A stretch of 21,478 nt of DNA. Source: Pullibacteroides sp964436335. Its GTDB lineage: Bacteria > Bacteroidota > Bacteroidia > Bacteroidales > P3. The notes beneath the pieces were generated by a model. It had not been told where the DNA came from. It made no database searches and saw only the letters and a list, made by a program, of their open reading frames with translations. The position numbers and the translations under genes are program-made. The stretch lies in assembly GCA_964436335.1 (NCBI GenBank), contig CAYTCD010000028.1:1-21478 (forward strand), given 5' to 3'. Below are positions 10,201 to 17,187 of this stretch, piece after piece (within the stretch, counting starts at the first letter, position 1; each line of letters starts with the position of its first letter).

Positions 10201-13200
10201 AAGGTAAGCGATATAAACGGCAATGTGATTGTAAAGGGTAAGAACGGATGCGGCTTCGGCCCGGCCGACACCTTGAAAGCCGTTGTGATTCATTCTCCCA
10301 AACGGCCGGTTCCGGCATGGAAAGAAAACGGTATTTCCTATAAATGGGATGCGGATACGGTAACGGAAACCATCTGTCTGCACGGAGAATCCATATTCCG
10401 CGTAACCAGAGATCCGCGTGATGCAGACGGACAGCGTTACAATTGGAAAGTAGGTGCGGGCGACAAACTGGAGATAATTCCGGTACCCGGACGTCCCGAC
10501 AGTATCTGCACCCTGCGTCCCAGTGCATCGGCTGTGGCCGGAGACGAGGCACTGCTGAAGGTATGGGGCTATTATTCCGCTTGCGGCGGTGCGGGCGACA
10601 CGCTCTTTATCCGTGTCGGAATCATCGATACGTTGCCGATTGCCGCTTTGGGCAGCCGTATTGTGGTTCTTCCGTCCGAATATCAGACGCAAAACAACCC
10701 TTGTCCGGAAGAAGAACTTACATTGCGTGTGGAAAACGATGCGGCCCCTGCTTACCGTTGGATGCTTCCCGCAACGTGGCGCTTTAAGGACAGTGACACC
10801 ACGGGGGCTTCCGTTACCGTAGTGGTGGGCAATACACGCGGCAGCGTTCGTGTGTTTCCGCTTTCCGATCCTTCGGTAATGGGATGCAACATCACATATC
10901 CGAATCCGCTCAGGAGTATAGAATACATACCCCGTTCCGTTCCGCAGACGCCCGAATTTGCGGTTTCTTTTACCGAACATCCTTGCGTGGGAAATGTGGT
11001 GGTTTATCAGTTGGCCAGTTCCGATGCGGCCGTTGTGCAGCAAACCCCTGCCCGCTGGGTATTCCCCGCCGACTGGGTGGTGCAGGGCGTTGAAAGCGAC
11101 CAACAGACGGAAGGGGCGAATATATGGCCGGTGGGTAATTTCAGCTGTTCGGTTCTGGTGGGTAAAGACAGCGGAGATGTACGGGCTTATCAGTTAGACA
11201 GCTGCGGCGATCGTTTGGTACGCGGCACGGAACGCAGCCGCGCGGTCAATCCTATCGATACGGCCAGAATCCGTGTATGGGGAGATCAGAACGTATGTCT
11301 GGACAGTACGGTGTTCCTTACCGTGGAAGCCCTCAACGCTTATGCCCGCGCCGACGGATACAATCTGGAAGTGGAATATATGGATCAAGATGATACGCCG
11401 CTTCAAATCAGTTTTCCCGATGGCGGCGACAGTTCCTATATTAAAATCGTTTGCCATAGCCGCGATACGGTGCGCCTGGTATTTACGCCTAAAAACACCT
11501 ATTGTGCGCAGAACACTTTGCCGTTTGTGCATTATATCATTGCCGATACCGTACCCAGCATCGGGGGTGTGATTACCGGTCAGGAACGGATATGCGCCGA
11601 CAACCGGTACGAATATGTTTTCCATATTGATCAGGAAAAGGCCGCCATGTTCGATTCGATAAGTTATACATGGAAGGTTCCGCATACAGGCTGGCGCATA
11701 TTGTCGGGTCAGAACGACACCACGGTGGTGCTCTATTTCGATTCCATTCCCTCCGATCCGCAGACGGGGCTTTGGCCGAGAACCACCGACACGATAGAAT
11801 GTTACCCGCGTGCCGGTTGCGGTACGGCTTTCCCCACACGCTTTGTAGTCAATATCCAGCCTCAGGACGTCTTTGACGATTCCATCCTTATCGACAGGCA
11901 GAACCCCTGTCTGGGCACCGACCTCGAGGTGGAACTGCAGAACAAAGACCGCTACGATACCGATACCATCCGTTTTGTCTGGAACACACCCACGGGATGG
12001 CAGCGATACGACAGCGACAGTTTGCCGCAGACATCCTATAAGGTGCAGTACGATACGGCCTCCCTTATCCAAGTTCGTTATTTGCGGAAAAACAGTTGCG
12101 GTTTGAGCCAACGGGTAGGACTTTGGGTCAAGGTAAAAGACAGCGCCTCCAAGGCGGTGTTCGACGGAATACCTTATCCGTGTTACACGCGCGACAGGTA
12201 TGAAGTGGCCATCGCCCCCGATGCCGATATCGACAGTGTTTTCTGGACATGGCCGTCTTCCATAACGGCTTCCGTCCATAGCCGTCCGGATTCCCGTATC
12301 AAAGACGATTCATTGTCTATCGACAATGTTTCCCACAGTGTTTCTGCCATTGCCTTGCAGGTGCGTTCCTTTAACGAATGCGGCAGCCGGGATACGGTAT
12401 TGATCGTTACGCCCGTTACCAGCACAACGCCTTTTACCGACACACTGCATGCTACCCGCTTCTGTTTGTCGGATACGGGTCACGTGTATATAAGCCTTTC
12501 TCCGGAACAGCAGAAGGAAGGTTTTTATTTCAGGTGGAATTTCCCCGATTCTTCTTATCGTGTCCTGAACGCGTCTGTACCGGGCGATACGGTGGCGGTG
12601 CTTTCCTACCGGTCCGATTCATCTTCGGCCGGGGCAGAACTTGTGTTGCAGTCGGGCAATGATTGTAAAGCGCTTGCAGACCAGCAGATTTACATTGTTC
12701 CGTTCACCTATGCCATCTCTGCCGTTTCCGAATCCTCGCAGGTTCATTACGGCCGAAGTGCGGTGATGATAGAAGTAAAGAACACCACAGCGGGGGATCC
12801 GGCGGGATTTACCTATGTGTGGAAACCCGAGAACCGTTTCAATCCCAACGGAAAGGCGGATACTTCGTGGCGGCTTACGGGTAGATTGGTGCAGGCAGAG
12901 GAATGCTTTGCCGTGGAAGCGCACCAGAAGATGCAGCCGGGAGAAGAGGAACTGGCGTTTTATCTCCGTCCGGGCCGTTGCCGTGCCGCCGATACGGTGC
13001 GGATTGCCGTTGACAGCCTTTTCTCTCTCATCACCGAAAGCGGTGCGGCGACTTGCGTGGATATGTGGCAGGAATTGACCGTAAGGCCCTTCGGTGGAAA
13101 TTTGGATAATTACCATATAAGTTGGTGGCGTTTCAGGGAATCGGATGAGGAATGGGAAGAAATGCCCGAAAAGGCCGACAGTCTCCGGATTCAGATAAAT

Positions 13201-13881
13201 GAACAACAGGAAGGCGACTATCTGTATCGGGTCATCGGTTGGGACAGTACCTACGTTTATGCCGACACCCTGTTCCTTTCCGAGGCAAACTTTGTTTTTG
13301 ATACCGTTCCGGTATTGGTGGCTTCCCATTTCGATACGGCTTTGCTTTATGTGAGCGCGTATGTCTTGGATATCCAGTTCGGCAACGTGGCCTCCGACCG
13401 TATCGCCATTCCGGTGGGCAGCCGTGTGGAAATAGAAACGCGGGTGCATGACGGAACGGGCCACTATACCTATCAGTGGAAGCCCGAAAACCTGATTATG
13501 CGTGTGGACAGCAATAGCGGCAATATGAGAACCTATGCCATTTTCCATGCTGATGAACTGCAGCTCACCGTAACCGATGATGCCAGCGGATGTGTGGCTG
13601 AACGTCGTGTACACATAGACATGACCAAAGAAAGCGATATACCGAATGTATTTACGCCCAATGGTGACGGAAAGAATGATGTTTTCTTGAAAGGGGTTGC
13701 GGAACTGACCATTTATACCCGTTGGGGCGAGGAGATTTTCCACGACCTTACGGGCGGTGGCTGGGATGGAACCTATAAGGGAAAGATTGTTCGTCCGGGT
13801 GAGTATATGTACGTGGCCGGTGTGTCCGATGAAAATGGCAAGAAGTTTGTTTTCAAAGGCGTCGTTACAGTAAAATATTAA
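4258..13881 (+). CDS. Giant multidomain secreted protein with type B T9SS (gliding-motility-associated) C-terminal sorting domain
   Basis: This is a 3207-residue predicted surface protein. An in-frame TAA sits directly before the ATG, so the start cannot move upstream. The N-terminus has an unusually long charged region (residues 1-34), then a hydrophobic core near 35-49 and likely cleavage after MAQ. The body is a long array of about 100-120-residue PKD/Ig-like domains, most with a C near the first strand, a central Y/F-x-W-x-x-P motif and a closing N-x-C-G. Two domains near the end repeat WKPEN (about 2853 and 3073). Residues 3128-3207 begin NVFTPNGDGKNDVF and continue with IYTRWGEEIF and WDGTYKGK, the hallmarks of the gliding-motility-associated C-terminal domain recognised by T9SS. 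It is therefore probably exported across the outer membrane and displayed as an adhesin or filament. The ligand is unknown. The next genes encode an OmpA/SPOR anchor and a PorP/SprF partner, as is typical of type B substrates. Confidence 0.9.
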   Translation: MEIKFGKMLNTVLSCVSYAQKYGGGIIRRTVRACGMMLLCGTMFGGGLMAQESSRLFYRVVDPSGSKAGGNIGSDKSAFSNGQVYCKDQDGATLLVWLENAGDTCIWTGTNVSFSKPYGRYGDTVSVVLNASNTEMTNVSISVKEGTGASVPKTVAVVVPRRAAKVAPIKVLDLLEDTAYCEGLKYTAYVAEDANYTETVNNYDKTGGYPEANLRYRWLTADNSEGVGPYTVRDYTSDPKEMYLWETPIYRNATLWLVQPRTCETTVINSLVSNEPIRVVIPTHLTDDNLSVLSIRYSEGDWDTTGSPDYKYACSWYSSAFNSAVTDYTDTTKNAIGGFNDGERENGYVYLQAMPYRPNDLTYRNFQYEWHYDEDALEPAVEKMNSPFYVQSGFGIDKPRICFRVKNRPEGTDPAISVWYKMYCGACNTRAESQGSSNRYESKESAPVVLTRVDSIVSEKVKYIAEIRDEFGMPVEILDDALPRLCGKKEYQFCGKTLENGDGGQTFYRWLLPSGWIPQDKEASGCAIAISPAIIETDTKIGDTIHAWVMPSNYCFANGRDTSRIGQYKYAFLRSVPQAPRIVDTIAAKYYTGYTKEQLQRLANEGEGTGPGNEDYVPWPMEGVPNPLLLCNNTYLGLNVHSLGSEQAFLLHTPNNPIKPNDYDKHAEEKSGFVVKFPKSDGDEKEVLEGAFKIESYNGKTSSDTNVLVFRINLAKRQALVDKKQIVMSVAAANECGEGYPNYFAVNVIDTISVIGHVQDNDDPEDFIYDTVSKCEGIKMNLRNESSLSELYDRNEASPDRNTDRLEYCWKIPSSWRFDNPVTGPTADPITSVWIGQEKGSVRLALKNRCGMGKYRQSDSINVNPYTRVDIKVVDGFFANSEALNPKIPADKDKIDKASLFLLDPCQASFMMYAADTCERTDRYRWEFPQDWQLEFEDGYTGTAEPVPGRPNMAYTQNDVLNSVYHDMRVKVKVGADTGNIYVVGAKEACAWTFDNYAPDLQIDPPHYGHRRDSLKAVVRPFTAKPVEAFPWPDSVCVRNPLTLRVKPDPTQDSLTRANTYFTWIIPSDYGMPDHTVAGDETATQQSVIATFTIPDRVGDYDTILVISHREDCDAYNIGDTLVHIYKLTDTIPFAPKSYIRDIRKPGSLASKTPCEGDTVWYQVLPDTKRYLDSVWWTWDGENRLEDTLGGIIDLEGGWRVLNRPGHYADTLQMIVGRTPLSLGAQAVSMCGMSSVLSIDLTPISLVRDKTHLVEGRTVLCEGEKVVFEWDSVNHATQYEWFFPWGNLTDTLTIDNKMFYREFSRRTLYEKGFVYVRPGNVCGAGPYSDTVTVSSIIKSLGVPSLKTLDPETVFVPVNDTVCDTVCLRTVRHYEASFTDNAYDDNTQWRYRWIPFLLDAADSLRPESPEVFTDSSRYAFANYDMAKASKYFGVAVHHAQCATLGDTLVVRLQNADTVAFDGDLAGLNDHLRDWASGKPVSIQTRPCGQDTVEWHFESGITSEKVKYRFVWWNENQTTGLRDWNAADSMMAGTGFKWLNPQDQTDKEDELWFEEDVLRMRVGNGQTLNISVDVQSRCGIARLPAVSVHTVVSIKDSMYRLQQLSPIVCDGDSLRFEIQSSNSIGGFEWHYPWGKQVDSVNDGQRVIRTFTAGRYEDGYVYAVPYNGCGYAKNSDSIRIQDIFRLPAKAVPANFAPDYDPDKDAWASDTLCMRTRQVLKVAFNDWQENTDYQVHWQKISGSEIGFNPGENTDSCVLSQESLALQSFVLEVSSRVKGCRRYSDTLTIRVFPMDTLSFAVKVVEDEDLAPFEVLLPAIVLNRGNGLPIDRNPCGNVEQQYTLASDIHWSVSEGFMPYFSWLAKDGSIQTAPDAGLSMGGSDWIYKGEILPEGENYRNLPLLTGAKDILNLYVNLHNRCGSSRSPAFAVKPKPTVSDKPRIQSSPVCLDKAVGFDCDAVENAEEYHWTFPWEPRTSVSGIPHVDIPKVSDINGNVIVKGKNGCGFGPADTLKAVVIHSPKRPVPAWKENGISYKWDADTVTETICLHGESIFRVTRDPRDADGQRYNWKVGAGDKLEIIPVPGRPDSICTLRPSASAVAGDEALLKVWGYYSACGGAGDTLFIRVGIIDTLPIAALGSRIVVLPSEYQTQNNPCPEEELTLRVENDAAPAYRWMLPATWRFKDSDTTGASVTVVVGNTRGSVRVFPLSDPSVMGCNITYPNPLRSIEYIPRSVPQTPEFAVSFTEHPCVGNVVVYQLASSDAAVVQQTPARWVFPADWVVQGVESDQQTEGANIWPVGNFSCSVLVGKDSGDVRAYQLDSCGDRLVRGTERSRAVNPIDTARIRVWGDQNVCLDSTVFLTVEALNAYARADGYNLEVEYMDQDDTPLQISFPDGGDSSYIKIVCHSRDTVRLVFTPKNTYCAQNTLPFVHYIIADTVPSIGGVITGQERICADNRYEYVFHIDQEKAAMFDSISYTWKVPHTGWRILSGQNDTTVVLYFDSIPSDPQTGLWPRTTDTIECYPRAGCGTAFPTRFVVNIQPQDVFDDSILIDRQNPCLGTDLEVELQNKDRYDTDTIRFVWNTPTGWQRYDSDSLPQTSYKVQYDTASLIQVRYLRKNSCGLSQRVGLWVKVKDSASKAVFDGIPYPCYTRDRYEVAIAPDADIDSVFWTWPSSITASVHSRPDSRIKDDSLSIDNVSHSVSAIALQVRSFNECGSRDTVLIVTPVTSTTPFTDTLHATRFCLSDTGHVYISLSPEQQKEGFYFRWNFPDSSYRVLNASVPGDTVAVLSYRSDSSSAGAELVLQSGNDCKALADQQIYIVPFTYAISAVSESSQVHYGRSAVMIEVKNTTAGDPAGFTYVWKPENRFNPNGKADTSWRLTGRLVQAEECFAVEAHQKMQPGEEELAFYLRPGRCRAADTVRIAVDSLFSLITESGAATCVDMWQELTVRPFGGNLDNYHISWWRFRESDEEWEEMPEKADSLRIQINEQQEGDYLYRVIGWDSTYVYADTLFLSEANFVFDTVPVLVASHFDTALLYVSAYVLDIQFGNVASDRIAIPVGSRVEIETRVHDGTGHYTYQWKPENLIMRVDSNSGNMRTYAIFHADELQLTVTDDASGCVAERRVHIDMTKESDIPNVFTPNGDGKNDVFLKGVAELTIYTRWGEEIFHDLTGGGWDGTYKGKIVRPGEYMYVAGVSDENGKKFVFKGVVTVKY
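6969..12700 (+). repeat. Protein-level tandem array of cysteine-paired PKD/Ig-like domains with three-domain period
   Basis: Within the giant protein, domain starts recur roughly every 90-130 residues. In residues 1261-2240 they group into three-domain units with period 345 then 335. First domains begin at about 1261, 1606 and 1941, each with PWG or PWE after the central Trp. Second domains begin at about 1361, 1707 and 2037 (CLRT, CMRT, CLHG). Third domains begin at about 1484, 1827 and 2147 (RPCG, NPCG, NPCP). Less regular triads can be assigned at 905, 2241 and 2550. The copies are diverged in DNA sequence, so this is an old duplication, not a recent one. Confidence 0.65.
13639..13878 (+). 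other. Type B T9SS C-terminal sorting domain within the giant protein
   Basis: The last 80 residues carry IPNVFTPNGDGKNDVF, then IYTRWGEE, GGWDGTYKGK, GEYMYVAG and a closing GVVTVKY. This order is characteristic of the gliding-motility-associated C-terminal family. In studied Bacteroidota such domains direct export by T9SS and usually need a cognate SprF-like protein, which is encoded at 17184-18149. Confidence 0.9.
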
Positions 13882-13899
13882 ACTGCGAGTAAAAGTCTG

Positions 13900-16800
13900 A
13901 TGATGGCAATGAATAGACATAAAGGAAGATACGCTTGGTTGATGGGTGCTCTCCTGTTTGGTTTGTCTGGGGCGGTACAGGCCCAGCAACCGAAAATGTC
14001 GGAGTCGCAACGGGAGGTGAAGCAGCAGATTCAGCAAGACAAGGCCATGAAGAATGCCCGCGAGGAAATACAGTCGGTGGGTTATAAGTCTTCGGTGCGC
14101 AAACGTATGGAACTGGGTAGGGCCGCTTACGACCAGGAACAGTATGCCATTGCCTTTGACCGCTATTTGCGTGCCTACGAGAAAGAAAAGGATTCGGCCC
14201 GCCGGATTCAGATAGAATATGCTTTGGGACAATGCCAACAACGGCTCAATCATCCCAAGGCAGCGGCCATGTACTATTCCCGCATCTGGCGGTATGGCAT
14301 GCGGGATGCGGATTTCTTGCAGGCTTATACCGATGTGCTGTTTTCTCTCGGCGAATATGCGCAGGCGGAGAAGGTGTTGGATCAGCTCAGAAAGTCCGGT
14401 TCCAATGGTTCGGTGGTGGATTCCCGTCAGGAAAGCCTGTCGAACTATTACCTGCAGGCGGCCGAAATGCAGGAAGCTTTTGGTCTTTTACCCAAAGATC
14501 TGCACTACGATTCGGCCATCAATACCGCTTTTAGCGAATATGCCCCCTCTCTGAGCGGTCATCACATGATATTCTCCTCTTCCCGTCCGCAGGAAGGGCA
14601 GACGGTAAGCGATCCGCGTACGGCCCAAGGCTATTCCCGTCTGTATTGGGCCGACTTTGATCCGGTAAGGGAAACATGGGTCAATCCCCGTCCGTTGACG
14701 GGCGAGATAGCGGATCTGGACGGCAATGTGGGAATCTTCAGTTACGATTCTGTGCGCAACATAGGCTATTTTACCTGGAACCAGACCAACAGTAGCGGTA
14801 TCTATACCGTGCAGCAGCAGGCCGATGGCTCCTGGGGCGGATTGACCCAGTTCAAGTTCAACTACAAGGAAGGTGAAAGCGATTTTTTGGGAGAGGTGGC
14901 CCACCCGTCCATAAGCCGCGATGGCAACAGGCTTCTTTTTATCTACCGAGATGAGATGCATAAATCGGGAACGGATATCTGGTATGTGGAAAGAGCCGCT
15001 CCGGCGGCAGGGCCTACATCCGGCAAGAAAAAGCGCGTTACCCCGCCTTCGGCCCAAAAAAGCCAGTCTTCCTCTCGCCGCAAGCAAGCCCAGTCAACGG
15101 CGGGGCAACCGGTTATCGTAAATCCCGAGTGGGGTGTTCCGGTCCGTTACAGTGAACTGGTCAACACCGCAGGCAGAGAAGCCTTTCCGCAGTGGGTCAA
15201 CGACAGTATGTTCGTATTCGCTTCGGACGGCCATGCGGGTCTGGGGGGCACCGACCTGTATGTGGCCGTACTCGATTCGTTGAATAAAAGCCAGGTAAAA
15301 CGGGTGCATACGTTCCCCATGCCTATCAACTCTTCTTACGACGACAATGCGCTTTTGCCCGACCTCAAGCATCAGAACCTGATTCTTTCTTCCAACCGCC
15401 ATGTGGGGTGGGGCAGAACCGACAATATTTTTCTGGTGCGCAAATGGGGCGTAAAATACCAAGTGGAAGGCCGTGTGGGTTGGTATAAACCCCGTATCGA
15501 CAGCCTGGCGCAAGTTTCGGCACCGGCTTTCTCCTCCACCGATACCCTCTCCGTCCTTGCCGACACCCTTTCCATCGCAGACTCTCTCTCGGTTGCCGTG
15601 CCCGATAGCCTTTCCGTGCCCGATAGTCTTACCGTAGCTCCCGAAAATTCTGCGGCCGCATTGACCGCCGTTGCCCAACCGGAGCCCGTTTACGATTTCT
15701 TGCCGGTAAAGAGCTATTATATGATGGTAAGAAATAAGGAAACAGGTTATTATAGATCTGTGCTACCCGATAGCACGGGAAAATATACCGTTCCTTATCT
15801 GGAACCGGGCATCTATGATTTTTCGTTGCATGCAGAAGGGTTTGCCGACACCACGCAGCGGATTGCGCTTGAAAAAGACGGACAGGTATTGCCCATCTTG
15901 GTAACGCGCAACCTTGATTTTGTTGTCCGTAGCAAGATAACACCCAAGAAACCGGAACCTAAACCCAGCCCGAAACCGGCGCCCAAGAAAAAAGACACGA
16001 TAAAGAAACCGCCGGTGCGCAAGCCTGCCGTTAAAAAAGACTCGGTTCCCTTCACGCCCAAGGCGCTTATCTCGAGTATCGACAAAAAGCGCAAAGACAT
16101 GAAGCTGCCCCACGACAAACGTACTGTGGACGATTACCAACGGAGAGTCAACGACCCCTTGCGCCGTGCCAAACTTACCGTGTTGCCGCCCGATGTCAAG
16201 TGCGAGGTGTGCGGCAAAGAACCTCAGTGGCGTCGCAACGTGGGCGAAGACTTCTATGTAAAGGCGGGCGATGACAAGGCGCTGATAACGCTTACAGACC
16301 AACAGGGTCATGTTTCGTATGTGGATTTGGCCCCCAACACGGCCTACGGTATCCAGATACAGGTTACTTCTAACAAAAATCTGCCTTCGCTGCCTAAGGG
16401 CATCACCGAAAACGATATCCGCAAAAAGGTGGTTACACGCGATTACGTTCTGTTTGAATGTGTTCCCAAATTGTCGGAATTAAACGACGAGGCCTATGTC
16501 AACAACCTTTATTTTGACTTTGATAAGGAAGAGTTGATTAAGGACGGTTCGCGCGAACTGGACCGTATGATCATCATCGCCATCAAGAATCCCCAGATGT
16601 ACTTCCAAATTGAAGCCAATGCCGATGAACGGGGAACGGAAGAATACAACAAGGCGCTTACAGACCGCCGCCTCAACACCATCACTTCGTATGTGGCTAA
16701 AAAAGGCATGGATTTGCGTCGGGTAAAGGGTATTTCCTACGGGGAATCCAATCCTTTGATACGGCATGCCAACACCGAAGAAGAACACCGGCTCAACCGC

Positions 16801-17187
16801 CGCACCACATTCCGTCTGATTAATCCCAAGGCGGTGAATGTGAAGAAAGGCGATGCCACCTATCCGGTGGCCGAATTAGCCGCACCTGTCTCGGAAAAAC
16901 CGGTTTATATGGTGCAGGTGGGGGCTTTCCGCACGCCATTGGATAATCCGCTTGATTACTATCAGGATATAGTGAGGAACAATCCCGATTTGAAAGTAAC
17001 GTATTATATGGATGCCGATGGCTTGTACAAATACAATGTGGGCGGGCATTTCAAAACGGTTGAACAGGCCAGGGCGGTTGTGAAGCGACTGTTGGATCAG
17101 CACCGGGAATGCTATATCTCCGCATTTTTTAAAGGACAGCGTATCACGGTAGCCGAGGCCTTGGCGATTTTGAAACACGGAAAATGA
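13900..17187 (+). CDS. PorE-like OmpA-family protein: TPR, PD40 propeller, CRD, OmpA and SPOR-like domains
   Basis: This 1095-residue protein probably tethers a T9SS-linked surface complex to peptidoglycan. It has a signal peptide with likely cleavage after VQA (residue 28) and a TPR-like helical region at about 65-190. PD40 propeller motifs follow near 211, 334, 428 and 482, each with an F/I-x-S-S-R-like strand, interrupted by a Lys/Ser/Gln-rich insert at 376-401. A DSLSV-rich linker (546-580) leads to a carboxypeptidase-regulatory-like domain near 605-675, then a Pro/Lys-rich linker (683-712). The OmpA domain (about 871-973) contains YFDFDKEEL and NADERGTEEYNKALTDRR, with the Asp and Arg that bind diaminopimelate. 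A SPOR-like domain (about 1001-1095) reads VQVGAF and YNVGGHFKTVEQARAV. The order TPR-propeller-CRD-OmpA matches the T9SS accessory protein PorE; the SPOR tail is additional. Several ATGs cluster at the start. It follows the giant gene by 18 bases and overlaps the next gene by 4. Confidence 0.88.
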   Translation: MMAMNRHKGRYAWLMGALLFGLSGAVQAQQPKMSESQREVKQQIQQDKAMKNAREEIQSVGYKSSVRKRMELGRAAYDQEQYAIAFDRYLRAYEKEKDSARRIQIEYALGQCQQRLNHPKAAAMYYSRIWRYGMRDADFLQAYTDVLFSLGEYAQAEKVLDQLRKSGSNGSVVDSRQESLSNYYLQAAEMQEAFGLLPKDLHYDSAINTAFSEYAPSLSGHHMIFSSSRPQEGQTVSDPRTAQGYSRLYWADFDPVRETWVNPRPLTGEIADLDGNVGIFSYDSVRNIGYFTWNQTNSSGIYTVQQQADGSWGGLTQFKFNYKEGESDFLGEVAHPSISRDGNRLLFIYRDEMHKSGTDIWYVERAAPAAGPTSGKKKRVTPPSAQKSQSSSRRKQAQSTAGQPVIVNPEWGVPVRYSELVNTAGREAFPQWVNDSMFVFASDGHAGLGGTDLYVAVLDSLNKSQVKRVHTFPMPINSSYDDNALLPDLKHQNLILSSNRHVGWGRTDNIFLVRKWGVKYQVEGRVGWYKPRIDSLAQVSAPAFSSTDTLSVLADTLSIADSLSVAVPDSLSVPDSLTVAPENSAAALTAVAQPEPVYDFLPVKSYYMMVRNKETGYYRSVLPDSTGKYTVPYLEPGIYDFSLHAEGFADTTQRIALEKDGQVLPILVTRNLDFVVRSKITPKKPEPKPSPKPAPKKKDTIKKPPVRKPAVKKDSVPFTPKALISSIDKKRKDMKLPHDKRTVDDYQRRVNDPLRRAKLTVLPPDVKCEVCGKEPQWRRNVGEDFYVKAGDDKALITLTDQQGHVSYVDLAPNTAYGIQIQVTSNKNLPSLPKGITENDIRKKVVTRDYVLFECVPKLSELNDEAYVNNLYFDFDKEELIKDGSRELDRMIIIAIKNPQMYFQIEANADERGTEEYNKALTDRRLNTITSYVAKKGMDLRRVKGISYGESNPLIRHANTEEEHRLNRRTTFRLINPKAVNVKKGDATYPVAELAAPVSEKPVYMVQVGAFRTPLDNPLDYYQDIVRNNPDLKVTYYMDADGLYKYNVGGHFKTVEQARAVVKRLLDQHRECYISAFFKGQRITVAEALAILKHGK
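15598..15633 (+). repeat. Two imperfect 18-base tandem copies in the Ser/Asp linker
   Basis: Copies at 15598-15615 and 15616-15633 differ at two bases and encode VPDSLS and VPDSLT. They belong to a longer run of DTLS/DSLS units (residues 546-580) that forms a flexible linker in the OmpA-family protein. Confidence 0.7.

Noticed and set aside
12619..14253. Long open frame of 544 codons on the minus strand across the end of the giant gene and start of the next
   Set aside because: It lies opposite two well-supported genes, spans their junction, has no recognisable motif and has a low-complexity His/Ile/Arg composition typical of antisense frames.
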